A stretch of DNA of 64,000 nucleotides from Actinoallomurus sp040655075 (GTDB lineage: Bacteria; Actinomycetota; Actinomycetes; Streptosporangiales; Streptosporangiaceae), in the NCBI RefSeq assembly GCF_040655075.1, contig NZ_JBFAJC010000008.1, positions 224,384-288,383 of the forward strand, written 5' to 3'. Below, in pieces: positions 1-7,268 of this stretch; the first letter of the stretch is position 1; every line of letters begins with the position of its first letter. The notes under the pieces were generated by a model. The model was not told the DNA's origin, searched no databases, and saw only the letters and a list, made by a program, of their open reading frames with translations. The translations under genes and the position numbers were made by a program.

Positions 1-1059
1 GAGGACCACCACGGCGGCCGCTCCTGCCGCCGCCGGTATCCACGGCCGGCGGCGCGCCGCCGTCGTCAGGACGGCGGTGCGGCCCCTCGCCGGGGGAGGC
101 GGGTCCGCCAGCGTCGGACGGGTCCCCGTCCAAGGCTGCCCGGCCGAAGGACCGTCGGCGGTGCCTGGCGCCGGGCCGCCGGTCGGGATCGCCCAGGTAC
201 GGCCGACGGCCTCGGCGGCGCGCGCGGTGTCGGCGTGCGGCCGTCCAGTCAGGCGGTCCAGGAGCTCCTGCGCGGACGGACGCTGCCGGGGGTCCTTGGA
301 GAGGGCCTGCGCGACGAGATCGCGCAGGCCCTCGTCGACGTCGTCGAGGGACGGCTCGCCGTGGGCGATCTGGTAGAGCACGGCGGGCACGCTGGAGGCG
401 TCGAACGGTGCCCGTCCGGTTCCCGCGTACGCGACGACGCATCCCCAGGCGAACACGTCCGACGCGGGAGAGGCGGTCTCGCCGGCGATGAGCTCGGGCG
501 CCATGTAGGCCGGTGTGCCGATGAACTGCCCGGTCCGGGTCGCGCCGGAGACGGTGTCGAGCGCCCGGGCGATCCCGAAGTCGATGACGCGTGGCCCCAC
601 CGAGGACAGCAGGACGTTCGCGGGCTTGAGGTCGCGGTGCACGACGCCCGCGGCGTGGATCGCGGTGAGCGCGGTGGCGACCCCGACGGCCAGATGCTCC
701 AGGCTCGATCCGCGCATCGGCCCGCTGTCGCGGACGAACGCGTCGAGGTCGGGGCCGTCGACGAACTCGGTCACGACGAACAGCGGCTCGCCGTCGAGCC
801 GGGCGTCCAGCACGGGCGCGGTGCAGAAGCGCCGTACGCGGCGGGCGGACTCGACCTCCCGGCGGAAGCGGTCCCGGAACATCTCGTCGTCGGCGAGGTC
901 CGGGTTGATGACCTTCACCGCGACGTGTTCGCCGCGCGCGCTCTCCGCAAGGAAGACCGTGCCCATCCCGCCCCGGCCGATCCGGCCGACGAGCCGGTAG
1001 TCCCCGAGCCGGGACGGGTCACCGGGCCGTAGCTGATCGTTCGTGTTGACTCCGGTCAC
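1..1059 (-). CDS. Serine/threonine protein kinase (PknB-type), 3' end outside window
   Basis: The GTG start at 1059 follows a GAGGAGGGG ribosome site; 353 codons are visible and the frame runs off position 1. It has the full Hanks kinase core: glycine loop GRGGMG (about residues 28-33), catalytic lysine in AVKV (K49), catalytic loop HRDLKPAN (141-148), DFG (160-162) and the GTPAYMAPE activation/P+1 segment (181-189). A proline/threonine-rich linker follows from about residue 270, and the last visible residues turn into Ala/Val/Leu-rich sequence after RRRPW, which looks like the start of a membrane helix. The expected role is a membrane-anchored signalling kinase phosphorylating cytosolic Ser/Thr targets. 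The extracellular sensor part, if present, lies outside the window. Confidence 0.93.
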   Translation of the reverse strand, partial: MTGVNTNDQLRPGDPSRLGDYRLVGRIGRGGMGTVFLAESARGEHVAVKVINPDLADDEMFRDRFRREVESARRVRRFCTAPVLDARLDGEPLFVVTEFVDGPDLDAFVRDSGPMRGSSLEHLAVGVATALTAIHAAGVVHRDLKPANVLLSSVGPRVIDFGIARALDTVSGATRTGQFIGTPAYMAPELIAGETASPASDVFAWGCVVAYAGTGRAPFDASSVPAVLYQIAHGEPSLDDVDEGLRDLVAQALSKDPRQRPSAQELLDRLTGRPHADTARAAEAVGRTWAIPTGGPAPGTADGPSAGQPWTGTRPTLADPPPPARGRTAVLTTAARRRPWIPAAAGAAAVVVL

Positions 1060-1125
1060 GACGGCCCGCCCCTCCTCTTCTCGACGAGCGATAAGACTAA
1101 CGGGACAGGAGGGGGGTTCCGGGAC

Positions 1126-2085
1126 TTAGGGGATCAGCAGCAGTTTGCCGGTCGTACGGCGTGCCTCCAGATCCTCATGGGCCCGGCGGGCGTCCGCGAG
1201 GGGGTAGCGCCCGCCGACGTGCACCGAGAGCTCCCCGGAGGCGATCCAGCCGAAGAGGTCCTCCGCGCGCCACATCAGCTCCTCGCGGGTCGCGACGTAG
1301 TGCACGAGCGTCGGGCGCGTCAGGTACAGCGAGCCGCCCTTGTTGAGGCGCTGCGGGTCCATCGGCGGCACCGGGCCGCTCGCGGCCCCGTACAGCGCGA
1401 GCAGGCCGCGCGGGCGAAGCGAGGAGAGACTGCCCTCGAAGGTGGTCTTGCCGACGCCGTCGTACACGACCGGCACGCCCCCGCCGGAGAGGCGGCGGAC
1501 CTCATCGGCGAAGTCGTCGTAGCGGAGGACCTCGTCGGCGCCCGCGTCGCGCGCGAGCTTCTCCTTCTCGTCGGAGGAGACCGTGCCGATGACCCGGCCG
1601 CCCCGCAGTTTGATCATCTGGGTGAGCAGGAGGCCCATCCCGCCGGCGGCGGCGTGGACGAGCGCGGTGTCGCCCGGCTTGATCTCATGCGTCGAGTGCG
1701 TCAGGTAGTGGGCGGTGAGGCCCTGCAGGAGTACGGCGGCGGCCAGGTCGGGGGCCACTCCGTCCGGCACCGGCACGGCCTTGTCGGCGGCCACGACGGC
1801 GCGTTCGGCGTACGAGCCCGTGAAGTCGGCGGAGGCCACCACGTCGCCCACGCGCAGGTCGGTCACTCCGTCGCCGACCTCGATGATCCGGCCCGCGCCC
1901 TCGGACCCGGGAACGCCCGGGAGCCCCATGGGGTAGTTGCCCTTGCGCTCGTAGACGTCCTTGAAGTTGACCCCGGTGGCGGCGAGTTCGACGACGACCT
2001 CTCCCGGTCCAGGCCGCGGGTCTTCCGCGTCGGTGGGGTTCAGTACTTCCGGCCCGCCGTGTTCGGTCACCACGATCGCACGCAT
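1126..2085 (-). CDS. NADPH:quinone oxidoreductase, zinc-independent MDR family
   Basis: A 319-residue medium-chain dehydrogenase/reductase of the quinone oxidoreductase (QOR, zeta-crystallin-like) type. The N-terminal GroES-like fold includes the stretch GVNFKDVYERKG, typical of QOR proteins, and lacks the zinc-binding Cys/His set of alcohol dehydrogenases. The nucleotide-binding motif AAAGGMG lies near residues 145-151. Length is usual for the family. The expected reaction is NADPH-dependent reduction of quinones or enones in the cytosol. The ATG is preceded by AAGGAGGT. An inverted repeat (2099-2118) sits directly upstream of the ribosome site, which suggests its own regulation. It is divergent from helR and its natural substrate cannot be told from the sequence. 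Confidence 0.9.
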   Translation of the reverse strand: MRAIVVTEHGGPEVLNPTDAEDPRPGPGEVVVELAATGVNFKDVYERKGNYPMGLPGVPGSEGAGRIIEVGDGVTDLRVGDVVASADFTGSYAERAVVAADKAVPVPDGVAPDLAAAVLLQGLTAHYLTHSTHEIKPGDTALVHAAAGGMGLLLTQMIKLRGGRVIGTVSSDEKEKLARDAGADEVLRYDDFADEVRRLSGGGVPVVYDGVGKTTFEGSLSSLRPRGLLALYGAASGPVPPMDPQRLNKGGSLYLTRPTLVHYVATREELMWRAEDLFGWIASGELSVHVGGRYPLADARRAHEDLEARRTTGKLLLIP

Positions 2086-2098
2086 TCCGACCTCCTTG

Positions 2099-2118
2099 TG
2101 TTCGACTCACATCGAACA
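2099..2118. promoter_or_regulatory. Inverted repeat upstream of the quinone oxidoreductase
   Basis: TGTTCGA, six bases, then TCGAACA: perfect 7-bp arms just upstream of the ribosome site of the minus-strand oxidoreductase. It is a plausible operator for an unidentified repressor. The arms are in the opposite order to the actinobacterial LexA box (TCGAAC-N4-GTTCGA), so it is not read as one. Confidence 0.45.
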
Positions 2119-2156
2119 TTAGCGCACGGGCGCGGGCGCGGGAAAACGAGCTGAGA

Positions 2157-2174
2157 AGTACGCGGCCGCGTACT
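2157..2174. promoter_or_regulatory. 18-bp perfect palindrome upstream of helR
   Basis: AGTACGCGGCCGCGTACT is a perfect 18-bp palindrome 45 bp before the helR start, in the divergent qor/helR spacer. A second small inverted repeat (AAGTT-AGA-AACTT, 2175-2187) abuts it. It does not match the rifamycin-associated element reported upstream of helR-type genes (GGGGCTTGC-type arms). An operator role is inferred from position and symmetry only. Confidence 0.45.
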
Positions 2175-2202
2175 AAGTTAGAAACTTCGCGCTCCCAACG
2201 AC

Positions 2203-2217
2203 CCGAAAGGCTTTCGG
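2203..2217 (+). promoter_or_regulatory. Hairpin holding the helR ribosome binding site
   Basis: CCGAAAG, G, CTTTCGG: 7-bp arms around a minimal loop, ending one base before the helR ATG at 2219. The GAAAGG ribosome site is inside the 5' arm, so folding would hide it. A perfect short hairpin exactly at the start codon suggests translational control, but the loop is so small that one or two inner pairs cannot form. Confidence 0.4.
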
Positions 2218-2218
2218 C

Positions 2219-4225
2219 ATGCCCACAAAAGAGGCGGAGGACACCGACCCCGAGATATCGGCCGAACGCGCGCACCTGACCCGCTCCCGCGAGGCGCTCC
2301 ACCGGATGCGGGAGAACGTCCTGTCGCTGGACGCCTCGGTGGCCGGCGACTGGGTCTCGGCCCAGGTGCTCGGCGCGGACCTCGCCAAGCGGGCGGAGGC
2401 CCTGCGCGACGACCCCACGACCGCGCTGTTCTTCGGCCGCCTCGACCACCCCGAAGAGCGTCTGTACGTCGGCCGGCGCCACGTCCACGACGACGGCGGC
2501 CGGGCCCTCGTCATCGACTGGCGGGCGCCCATGGCCCGCCCCTTCTACAAGGCGAGCACCGCCGATCCGATGGGTCTCCTGCTGCGCCGCCGGTTCGGCT
2601 ACTCCGACGGCGAGCTGACCGCGTTCGAAGACGAGGACTTTTCCGCGCCGGTCGAGTCGCGGCTGCTCGTCCAGGAGATCGAGCGCCCCCGCGTCGGCCC
2701 CATGCGCGACATCGTCGCCACGATCCAGCCCGAACAGGACGACATCGTCCGTGCCGAAGCCGACCACACGCTGTGCGTCCAGGGCGCGCCGGGCACCGGA
2801 AAGACCGCCGTCGGCCTGCACCGGGTCGCCTACCTCCTCTACGCCCACCGGGAGCGGATGCGCCGGGGCGGCGTCCTCGTCATCGGCCCGAGCGCGTCGT
2901 TCCTCGACTACATCCGCGGGGTGCTGCCGGCGCTCGGCGAGGTGAACGTCGAGCAGCACACCCTCGACCAGGTGCTCGACACCGTGCCGGTGAAGGCGAC
3001 CGAGGAGCCGGCGGCCGGGCGGATCAAGGGCGACGCCCGGATGGCGGAGGTGCTGCGCCGCGCGGTCTGGAGCCACCTGCGCGAGCCGTCCGAGGCGCTC
3101 GTGCTGCCGCGCGGCACCCGCCGCTGGCGCATCCCCGCGTACGAGATCACCGAACTGGCCGAGACCCTGCGCGCCCGCGGCGTCCGGTACGGCGCGGGCC
3201 GCGACCTCCTCGGGCACCGCATCGCGCACGCCATCCTCCTGCGCATGGAGAACGCGGGCGAGGCCTGCGACGACCGGACCCACGACGCCGTCCGCCGGAC
3301 CCGGCCGGTGAAGGCGGCGGTCGACCACGTCTGGCCGGCCCTCGACCCGGTGCGCGTGGTGATGCGGCTGCTGTCCGACGCGGACTTCCTCGCCGAGGCC
3401 GCCGACGGCCTCCTCGACCCCGCCGAACAGGCCGCCCTGCTGTGGGCCAAGCCGCCGAAGGGCCCCAAGTCGGCGCGCTGGACGCCCTCCGACGCGGTTC
3501 TCGTCGACGAGGCCGCGGATCTGATCAGCCGCACCTCCAGCCTGAGCCACGTCGTCCTCGACGAGGCGCAGGACCTGTCGGCCATGCAGTGCCGGGCCGT
3601 CGGGCGGCGTTGCGAGACCGGTTCGGTCACGGTGCTCGGGGACGTCGCGCAGGGCACCACGCCCTGGGCGGTCGGCGACTGGCCGACGCTCCTGCGGCAC
3701 CTGGGCAAACCCGACGCGGACCTGACCGTGCTCGACCGCGGGTACCGCGTGCCCAGCCAGATCATCGACTTCGCGAGCCGCCTGCTGCCCCGGATCGCGC
3801 CGGAACTGACGCCGCCCACGTCCGTACGGTCCGCCCCCGGCTCGCTGCGGGTCCGCCGGGTCGCCGACCTGCCCGCCGCCGTGGAGGACGCCTGCCGGGA
3901 GGCCCTGGACGGCGAGGGGTCGATCGGCCTGATCGCCGCCGAGGCCGACGTGGCGGGTCTCGCCGGGCACCTGACCGCGCGCGGGATCGAGCACGTACGG
4001 CTCGCGGACGGGATGGCGGCGGCGCGGCTCGTCGTCACTCCGGCCACGCAGGCCAAAGGCCTGGAGTTCGACCAGGTCATCGTCGTGGAGCCCGCGGCCA
4101 TCGTCGAGGCAGAGCCGGACGGCGAGCGCTCGCCCGGCCTGCGGCGGCTCTACGTCGTGCTGACCCGTGCCGTCTCGGGGCTGACCGTTCTGCACGCCCG
4201 CGACCTGCCCGAACCGCTGCGCTGA
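2219..4225 (+). CDS. helR: HelR/HelD-like RNA polymerase-recycling motor ATPase
   Basis: A 668-residue UvrD-like superfamily 1 ATPase. The N-terminal part (about 1-180) has the coiled segment and DWRAPMARPFY motif seen in HelD/HelR proteins. Walker A is GAPGTGKT (189-196), Walker B is VVLDEAQDLS (about 443-452), and the C-terminal RecA-like lobe carries TQAKGLEFDQVIVVEP and YVVLTRA. Proteins of this family bind RNA polymerase, remove it from stalled complexes, and in Streptomyces can confer rifamycin tolerance by displacing the drug. It stands alone, convergent with the TetR gene after 35 bp. The start ATG is chosen for GAAAGG just upstream. HelR rather than a DNA repair helicase is indicated by the short N-terminal region and DWRAP motif. 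Confidence 0.85.
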   Translation: MPTKEAEDTDPEISAERAHLTRSREALHRMRENVLSLDASVAGDWVSAQVLGADLAKRAEALRDDPTTALFFGRLDHPEERLYVGRRHVHDDGGRALVIDWRAPMARPFYKASTADPMGLLLRRRFGYSDGELTAFEDEDFSAPVESRLLVQEIERPRVGPMRDIVATIQPEQDDIVRAEADHTLCVQGAPGTGKTAVGLHRVAYLLYAHRERMRRGGVLVIGPSASFLDYIRGVLPALGEVNVEQHTLDQVLDTVPVKATEEPAAGRIKGDARMAEVLRRAVWSHLREPSEALVLPRGTRRWRIPAYEITELAETLRARGVRYGAGRDLLGHRIAHAILLRMENAGEACDDRTHDAVRRTRPVKAAVDHVWPALDPVRVVMRLLSDADFLAEAADGLLDPAEQAALLWAKPPKGPKSARWTPSDAVLVDEAADLISRTSSLSHVVLDEAQDLSAMQCRAVGRRCETGSVTVLGDVAQGTTPWAVGDWPTLLRHLGKPDADLTVLDRGYRVPSQIIDFASRLLPRIAPELTPPTSVRSAPGSLRVRRVADLPAAVEDACREALDGEGSIGLIAAEADVAGLAGHLTARGIEHVRLADGMAAARLVVTPATQAKGLEFDQVIVVEPAAIVEAEPDGERSPGLRRLYVVLTRAVSGLTVLHARDLPEPLR

Positions 4226-4260
4226 GACGGCGGGGACGCTCCTTCACCGAGGACCGGCGG

Positions 4261-4902
4261 TCAGCCGCCGGACCAGACGCGGGGGAGCGTCTCCGAGGCC
4301 ATGGCGAAGACCTCCTCGACGCGCGCGGCGACCTCGTCCGGCTGGAAGAGGCCCTCGCGCGCGCAGCCCTCGAACGCGACCCGCATCACGGTGAGGAAGG
4401 TCGCGGCGACGAGCGTGGGCCGCAGATCGGTCGCGAGCTCCACGTCCATCCGCCGGGCGAGGATCGAGGCCATCTCCTGTTCCAGCTCGTTGAAGTACCG
4501 CAGCTGCGCCATCGCGAGGGCCGGGTTGTTCTCGATCAGGTCCCGGACCTTGGCGAACCGCGCGTGATCGTCACCGGACCGCCGAACCTCGTCGAAGACA
4601 CCGTTGATCGTGGCCGCCAGGGCGGCGATCGGAGGCTCCTCGGTGGGCCGGGCCGCCAGCAGTTCGAGGAAGAGCTGGTCGTACGCCCTCATCACCGAGA
4701 CGGCGAGGTCCTCCTTGCCGGCGAAGTACCGGAAGAACGTCCGTTGCGACACGTCCACCGCCGCGACGATCTCGTCGATCGTCGTGGCCTCGTACCCCTT
4801 GGCGAGGAACAGGTCGAACGCCGCGTCGATCAACGCCGAGCGTGTGCGCTGTTTCTTGCGCTCCCGCAGGCCGGGGGCTGGCGCCGCCGACGTTTCGGTC
4901 AT
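4261..4902 (-). CDS. TetR family transcriptional repressor of the adjacent MFS exporter
   Basis: A 213-residue TetR protein. The N-terminal helix-turn-helix spans about residues 18-65 (TIDEIVAAVDVSQRTFFRYFAGKEDL), followed by an all-helical ligand-binding domain. It is divergent from the DHA2-type MFS gene at 5035, with a 132-bp spacer holding two related palindromic sites (4944-4989). That layout is the classic arrangement for ligand-induced derepression of drug efflux. The inducer is unknown. The ATG at 4902 is the first in frame and directly precedes basic residues typical of TetR N-termini. Confidence 0.92.
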   Translation of the reverse strand: MTETSAAPAPGLRERKKQRTRSALIDAAFDLFLAKGYEATTIDEIVAAVDVSQRTFFRYFAGKEDLAVSVMRAYDQLFLELLAARPTEEPPIAALAATINGVFDEVRRSGDDHARFAKVRDLIENNPALAMAQLRYFNELEQEMASILARRMDVELATDLRPTLVAATFLTVMRVAFEGCAREGLFQPDEVAARVEEVFAMASETLPRVWSGG

Positions 4903-4943
4903 GTCACCTACACCTCACATTCTGTTCATAGTGTGCCATAAGG

Positions 4944-4989
4944 CAGCAACTGACTCTTAGGACGATTTGTCATCTGTCAGCAGCTGACA
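4944..4989. promoter_or_regulatory. Two-site TetR operator in divergent promoter region
   Basis: Site B (4975-4989) is TGTCAGC-A-GCTGACA, a perfect palindrome with 7-bp arms. Site A (4944-4954) is CAGCAACTGAC, differing from the core of site B (CAGCAGCTGAC) by one base. Both lie between the TetR gene and the MFS exporter start. Two copies of the same core in a divergent spacer support binding of the adjacent TetR at both. Confidence 0.7.
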
Positions 4990-5034
4990 TAAATTCTGAA
5001 CCGACATGGCACGTGTTCTGTAAGGGGGAGCGAG

Positions 5035-6621
5035 ATGTCGCAACCGGTCGTCCAGGAGCGATTGCCCGCAGGGGCCGGGCCGAAGCGTCGCGGGATGGGG
5101 AACCCGTGGCTGACACTGATCGCGGTGGCGCTCGGCGTCATCATGGTGACCCTCGACGGCACGGTCGTGGCGATCGCCAATCCCGCGATCTCCAAGGACC
5201 TGGGCGCCTCGCTGGCGGACCTGCAGTGGGTCACCAACGGCTACCTCCTCGCCCTCGCGGTCTCACTGATCACCGCCGGAAAGCTCGGCGACCGGTTCGG
5301 CCACAAGCCGGTCTTCCTGATCGGCGCCGCCGGCTTCGCGCTGTCGTCGGCGGGCATCGGGTTCTCCAAGGAGATCGGGATGGTGATCGCGCTGCGGGTC
5401 CTTCAGGGCCTGTTCGGCGCGATGCTCCAGCCGACCGCGCTCGGGCTGCTGCGCGCGGCGTTCCCGGCCGAGCGCCTGAACATGGCCATCGGCATCTGGG
5501 GCGCCTGCATCGCGGCCTCGACCGCCGCCGGCCCCATCGTCGGCGGTCTGCTCGTCCAGCACGTCAACTGGGAGTCGGTCTTCTTCATCAACGTGCCGGT
5601 CGGCCTCGTCGCGCTCACCGTCGGCGCCCTCTTCCTGCTGAACGCCCGCGGTGAGTCCCAGTCCGGAGGCTTCGACATCCCCGGGATCGTCCTGCTGTCC
5701 GGAATGCTCTTCACCCTGGTCTGGGCCGTCATCAAGGCGCCGGCGTACGGCTGGGGCGACGCGAAGACACTGGCGTTCTTCGGCGGCTCGATCGTGCTGC
5801 TGATCCTCTTCCTGGTGCGGGAGCGGACGGCCCGTCAGCCGCTCCTGCCGCTCACGCTCTTCCGCTCCGTGTCGCTGTCCGTCGGCGTCGTCCTCATGAT
5901 GCTGATGGCGTTCGGCATGTTCGGTGCGATGTTCTTCCTCACCTTCTACCTGCAGAGCGTGCACGGGCTGTCGCCGGTGGCCACCGGCGTGCGGCTCCTG
6001 CCGATGATGCTGGCCATGATGGTGGCCTCCCCAGTCGCCGGCGGGGTGATCTCGAAGGTCGGGCCGCGCGTTCCCCTGGTCGTCGGGATGGCGTTCGCCG
6101 GCGCCGCCTTCCTCGGCATGTCCGGTCTCGGGGTGGACGCGAGCTTCACGGCCATGGCCCCCTGGTTCGCGCTCATCGGCATCGGCCTGAGCCCCGTCAT
6201 GGTGGGCGCCACCGACATCATCGTCGGGAACGCCCCCGTCGCGCTGTCCGGCGTCGCGGGCGGCCTCCAGCAGGTGGCGATGCAGGTCGGCGGTGCGCTC
6301 GGCACCTCGGTCCTCGGCGCCGTGCTCACCGCCAAGGTGGCCGCGGTCCTGCCCGGGCACATGACCGACGCGGGGCTGCCGAAGCCGACCCCGGCGCAGG
6401 TCGACCTGATGAAGGGCGCGATCTCCCAGGGCGTCGCGCCGGTGCCGAAGAACGCCCCGCCGCAGGTCGCCCAGCTGATCGTCAAGGCCAGCCACCTGTC
6501 GTTCATCGACGGCATGCACCTGGCGTTCATCGTGAGCGCGGCGATGGCGTTCGCCGCCGCCCTGCTGAGCCTCCTCGTCCGGGCCAGCCGCCAGGTCGAG
6601 GGCGCCGCCATGCATATGTGA
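5035..6621 (+). CDS. DHA2-family MFS multidrug efflux transporter (14 TMS, EmrB/QacA type)
   Basis: A 528-residue membrane protein with the length and motifs of 14-helix drug:H+ antiporters: LDGTVVAIANPAI in helix 1 (motif D1 type), GKLGDRFGHKPVF (motif A) between helices 2 and 3, and a motif C-like AASTAAGPIVGG in helix 5. It should export a hydrophobic compound across the cytoplasmic membrane using the proton gradient. The ATG follows AAGGGGGAG. Expression is probably controlled by the divergent TetR. Its last 37 codons are repeated, with small changes, 0.5 kb downstream (7005-7118), evidence that this gene was once tandemly duplicated. Two hairpin terminators follow. Confidence 0.93.
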   Translation: MSQPVVQERLPAGAGPKRRGMGNPWLTLIAVALGVIMVTLDGTVVAIANPAISKDLGASLADLQWVTNGYLLALAVSLITAGKLGDRFGHKPVFLIGAAGFALSSAGIGFSKEIGMVIALRVLQGLFGAMLQPTALGLLRAAFPAERLNMAIGIWGACIAASTAAGPIVGGLLVQHVNWESVFFINVPVGLVALTVGALFLLNARGESQSGGFDIPGIVLLSGMLFTLVWAVIKAPAYGWGDAKTLAFFGGSIVLLILFLVRERTARQPLLPLTLFRSVSLSVGVVLMMLMAFGMFGAMFFLTFYLQSVHGLSPVATGVRLLPMMLAMMVASPVAGGVISKVGPRVPLVVGMAFAGAAFLGMSGLGVDASFTAMAPWFALIGIGLSPVMVGATDIIVGNAPVALSGVAGGLQQVAMQVGGALGTSVLGAVLTAKVAAVLPGHMTDAGLPKPTPAQVDLMKGAISQGVAPVPKNAPPQVAQLIVKASHLSFIDGMHLAFIVSAAMAFAAALLSLLVRASRQVEGAAMHM

Positions 6622-6630
6622 ACGGGCCTC

Positions 6631-6656
6631 GGTACGGGCTGCCATCGGCCCGTACC
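6631..6656 (+). terminator. Hairpin 9 bp after the MFS stop
   Basis: GGTACGGGC, eight-base loop, GCCCGTACC: perfect 9-bp arms with no T-run. It is the first of two hairpins after the transporter. Confidence 0.55.
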
Positions 6657-6674
6657 GGTTCAGGCATCTATGCC

Positions 6675-6713
6675 GAGCGCCGCGAGAACCCTTTCGGGGC
6701 TCTCGCGGCGCTC
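6675..6713 (+). terminator. Strong intrinsic terminator of the MFS exporter
   Basis: GAGCGCCGCGAGA pairs perfectly with TCTCGCGGCGCTC (13 bp), with an inner CCC/GGG pair around TTTC, and is followed by AGTGGTTTTC. The same tail CAGTGGTTTTC follows a weaker hairpin at 7136-7175, so the terminator region was part of the duplicated unit. Confidence 0.8.
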
Positions 6714-6726
6714 AGTGGTTTTCAAG

Positions 6727-6768
6727 GACGCGTTTAAGAGCTTGGGATGCATCCCGTTCCTGTTCAGC
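6727..6768 (+). pseudogene. Fragment of the MHS-type MFS gene
   Basis: About 42 bp closely resemble an internal part of the downstream transporter (7845-7889): GACGCGTT, AAGAGCT and CCCGTTCCTGTTCAGC are shared, with one codon missing and some substitutions. No start or continuing frame exists. It is read as the only surviving piece of an ancestral extra copy of the second transporter, fused by deletion directly to the terminator tail of the first. Confidence 0.6.
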
Positions 6769-7004
6769 GTCTCTGATTGGCTTAGTGATCCCCGGTCGTC
6801 GCTCGGGGATGTGAGCCAATCGCCTTCGTGCCCTGGTGCTGAATGGCGGGAGCCGACAGCCCTCGTGACACGTCCCTCCGGACGCTAATCGGGGAGGTCT
6901 GGTGACCCCACCGAGGAGGGTGCCCGACGTCGCCTGGGCATCGGGCGTATGCGTGACATTCTGTCACAAGATCGCTACTCCTTGCTAGTCCGACTAGTGA
7001 ACTC
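6769..7004. other. Non-coding decayed spacer with two short inverted repeats
   Basis: No convincing gene is present. Two short inverted repeats are visible: GTGACA-TTC-TGTCAC (6953-6967) and CTAGTC-C-GACTAG (6985-6997), of unknown role. The stretch lies between remnants of both flanking transporters and its origin cannot be recognised. Confidence 0.4.
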
Positions 7005-7118
7005 AAGGCCGGTCACCTGGCGTTCATTGTGAGCGCGGCCAGGGCGTTCGCTGCTGCTCTGCTGAGCCTCCTCGTCCGGGCCGGCCGCCAGGTCGAGGGC
7101 GCCGCCATGCACATCTGA
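7005..7118 (+). pseudogene. Remnant of a duplicated MFS exporter (last 37 codons)
   Basis: Reads KAGHLAFIVSAARAF... through a conserved end ...RQVEGAAMHI and a TGA, matching the C-terminus of the 5035-6621 transporter (…VSAAMAFAAALLSLL…RQVEGAAMHM) except for a 7-codon deletion and a few substitutions. The frame is still open but there is no start or upstream coding part. It must be the 3' stub of a second copy of the exporter. Confidence 0.88.
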
Positions 7119-7135
7119 AACGCGACAGCACCGCT

Positions 7136-7175
7136 ACTGATCGCCGACGGCCTTCCGGGCTGTCCGAGGATCAGT
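7136..7175 (+). terminator. Degenerate copy of the exporter terminator
   Basis: Outer arms ACTGATC/GATCAGT pair perfectly; the inner stem is imperfect (CGGCC against GGCTGTCCG). It is followed by GGTTTTC, as in the intact terminator at 6675-6713, and sits at the matching place after the exporter stub. Confidence 0.5.
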
Positions 7176-7268
7176 GGTTTTCGTCACATATCGCTCGTTC
7201 CGTCGGACCGGAAACCGGGTAATCGTCCTGCGTTGCTCAAAAAAGATCGGGGGCGACAGGAGGATCCG

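Noticed and set aside
2099..2118. LexA box before the quinone oxidoreductase
   Set aside because: The half-sites are in the reverse order (TGTTCGA-N6-TCGAACA) of the SOS consensus.
1177..2154. Long plus-strand open frame opposite the quinone oxidoreductase
   Set aside because: Antisense shadow of a clear gene; Arg/Val/Gly-rich with no recognisable motif, typical of high-GC codon third-position bias.
6782..7006. 74-residue minus-strand ORF in the decayed spacer
   Set aside because: No ribosome site or recognisable features, and it lies within rearrangement debris.
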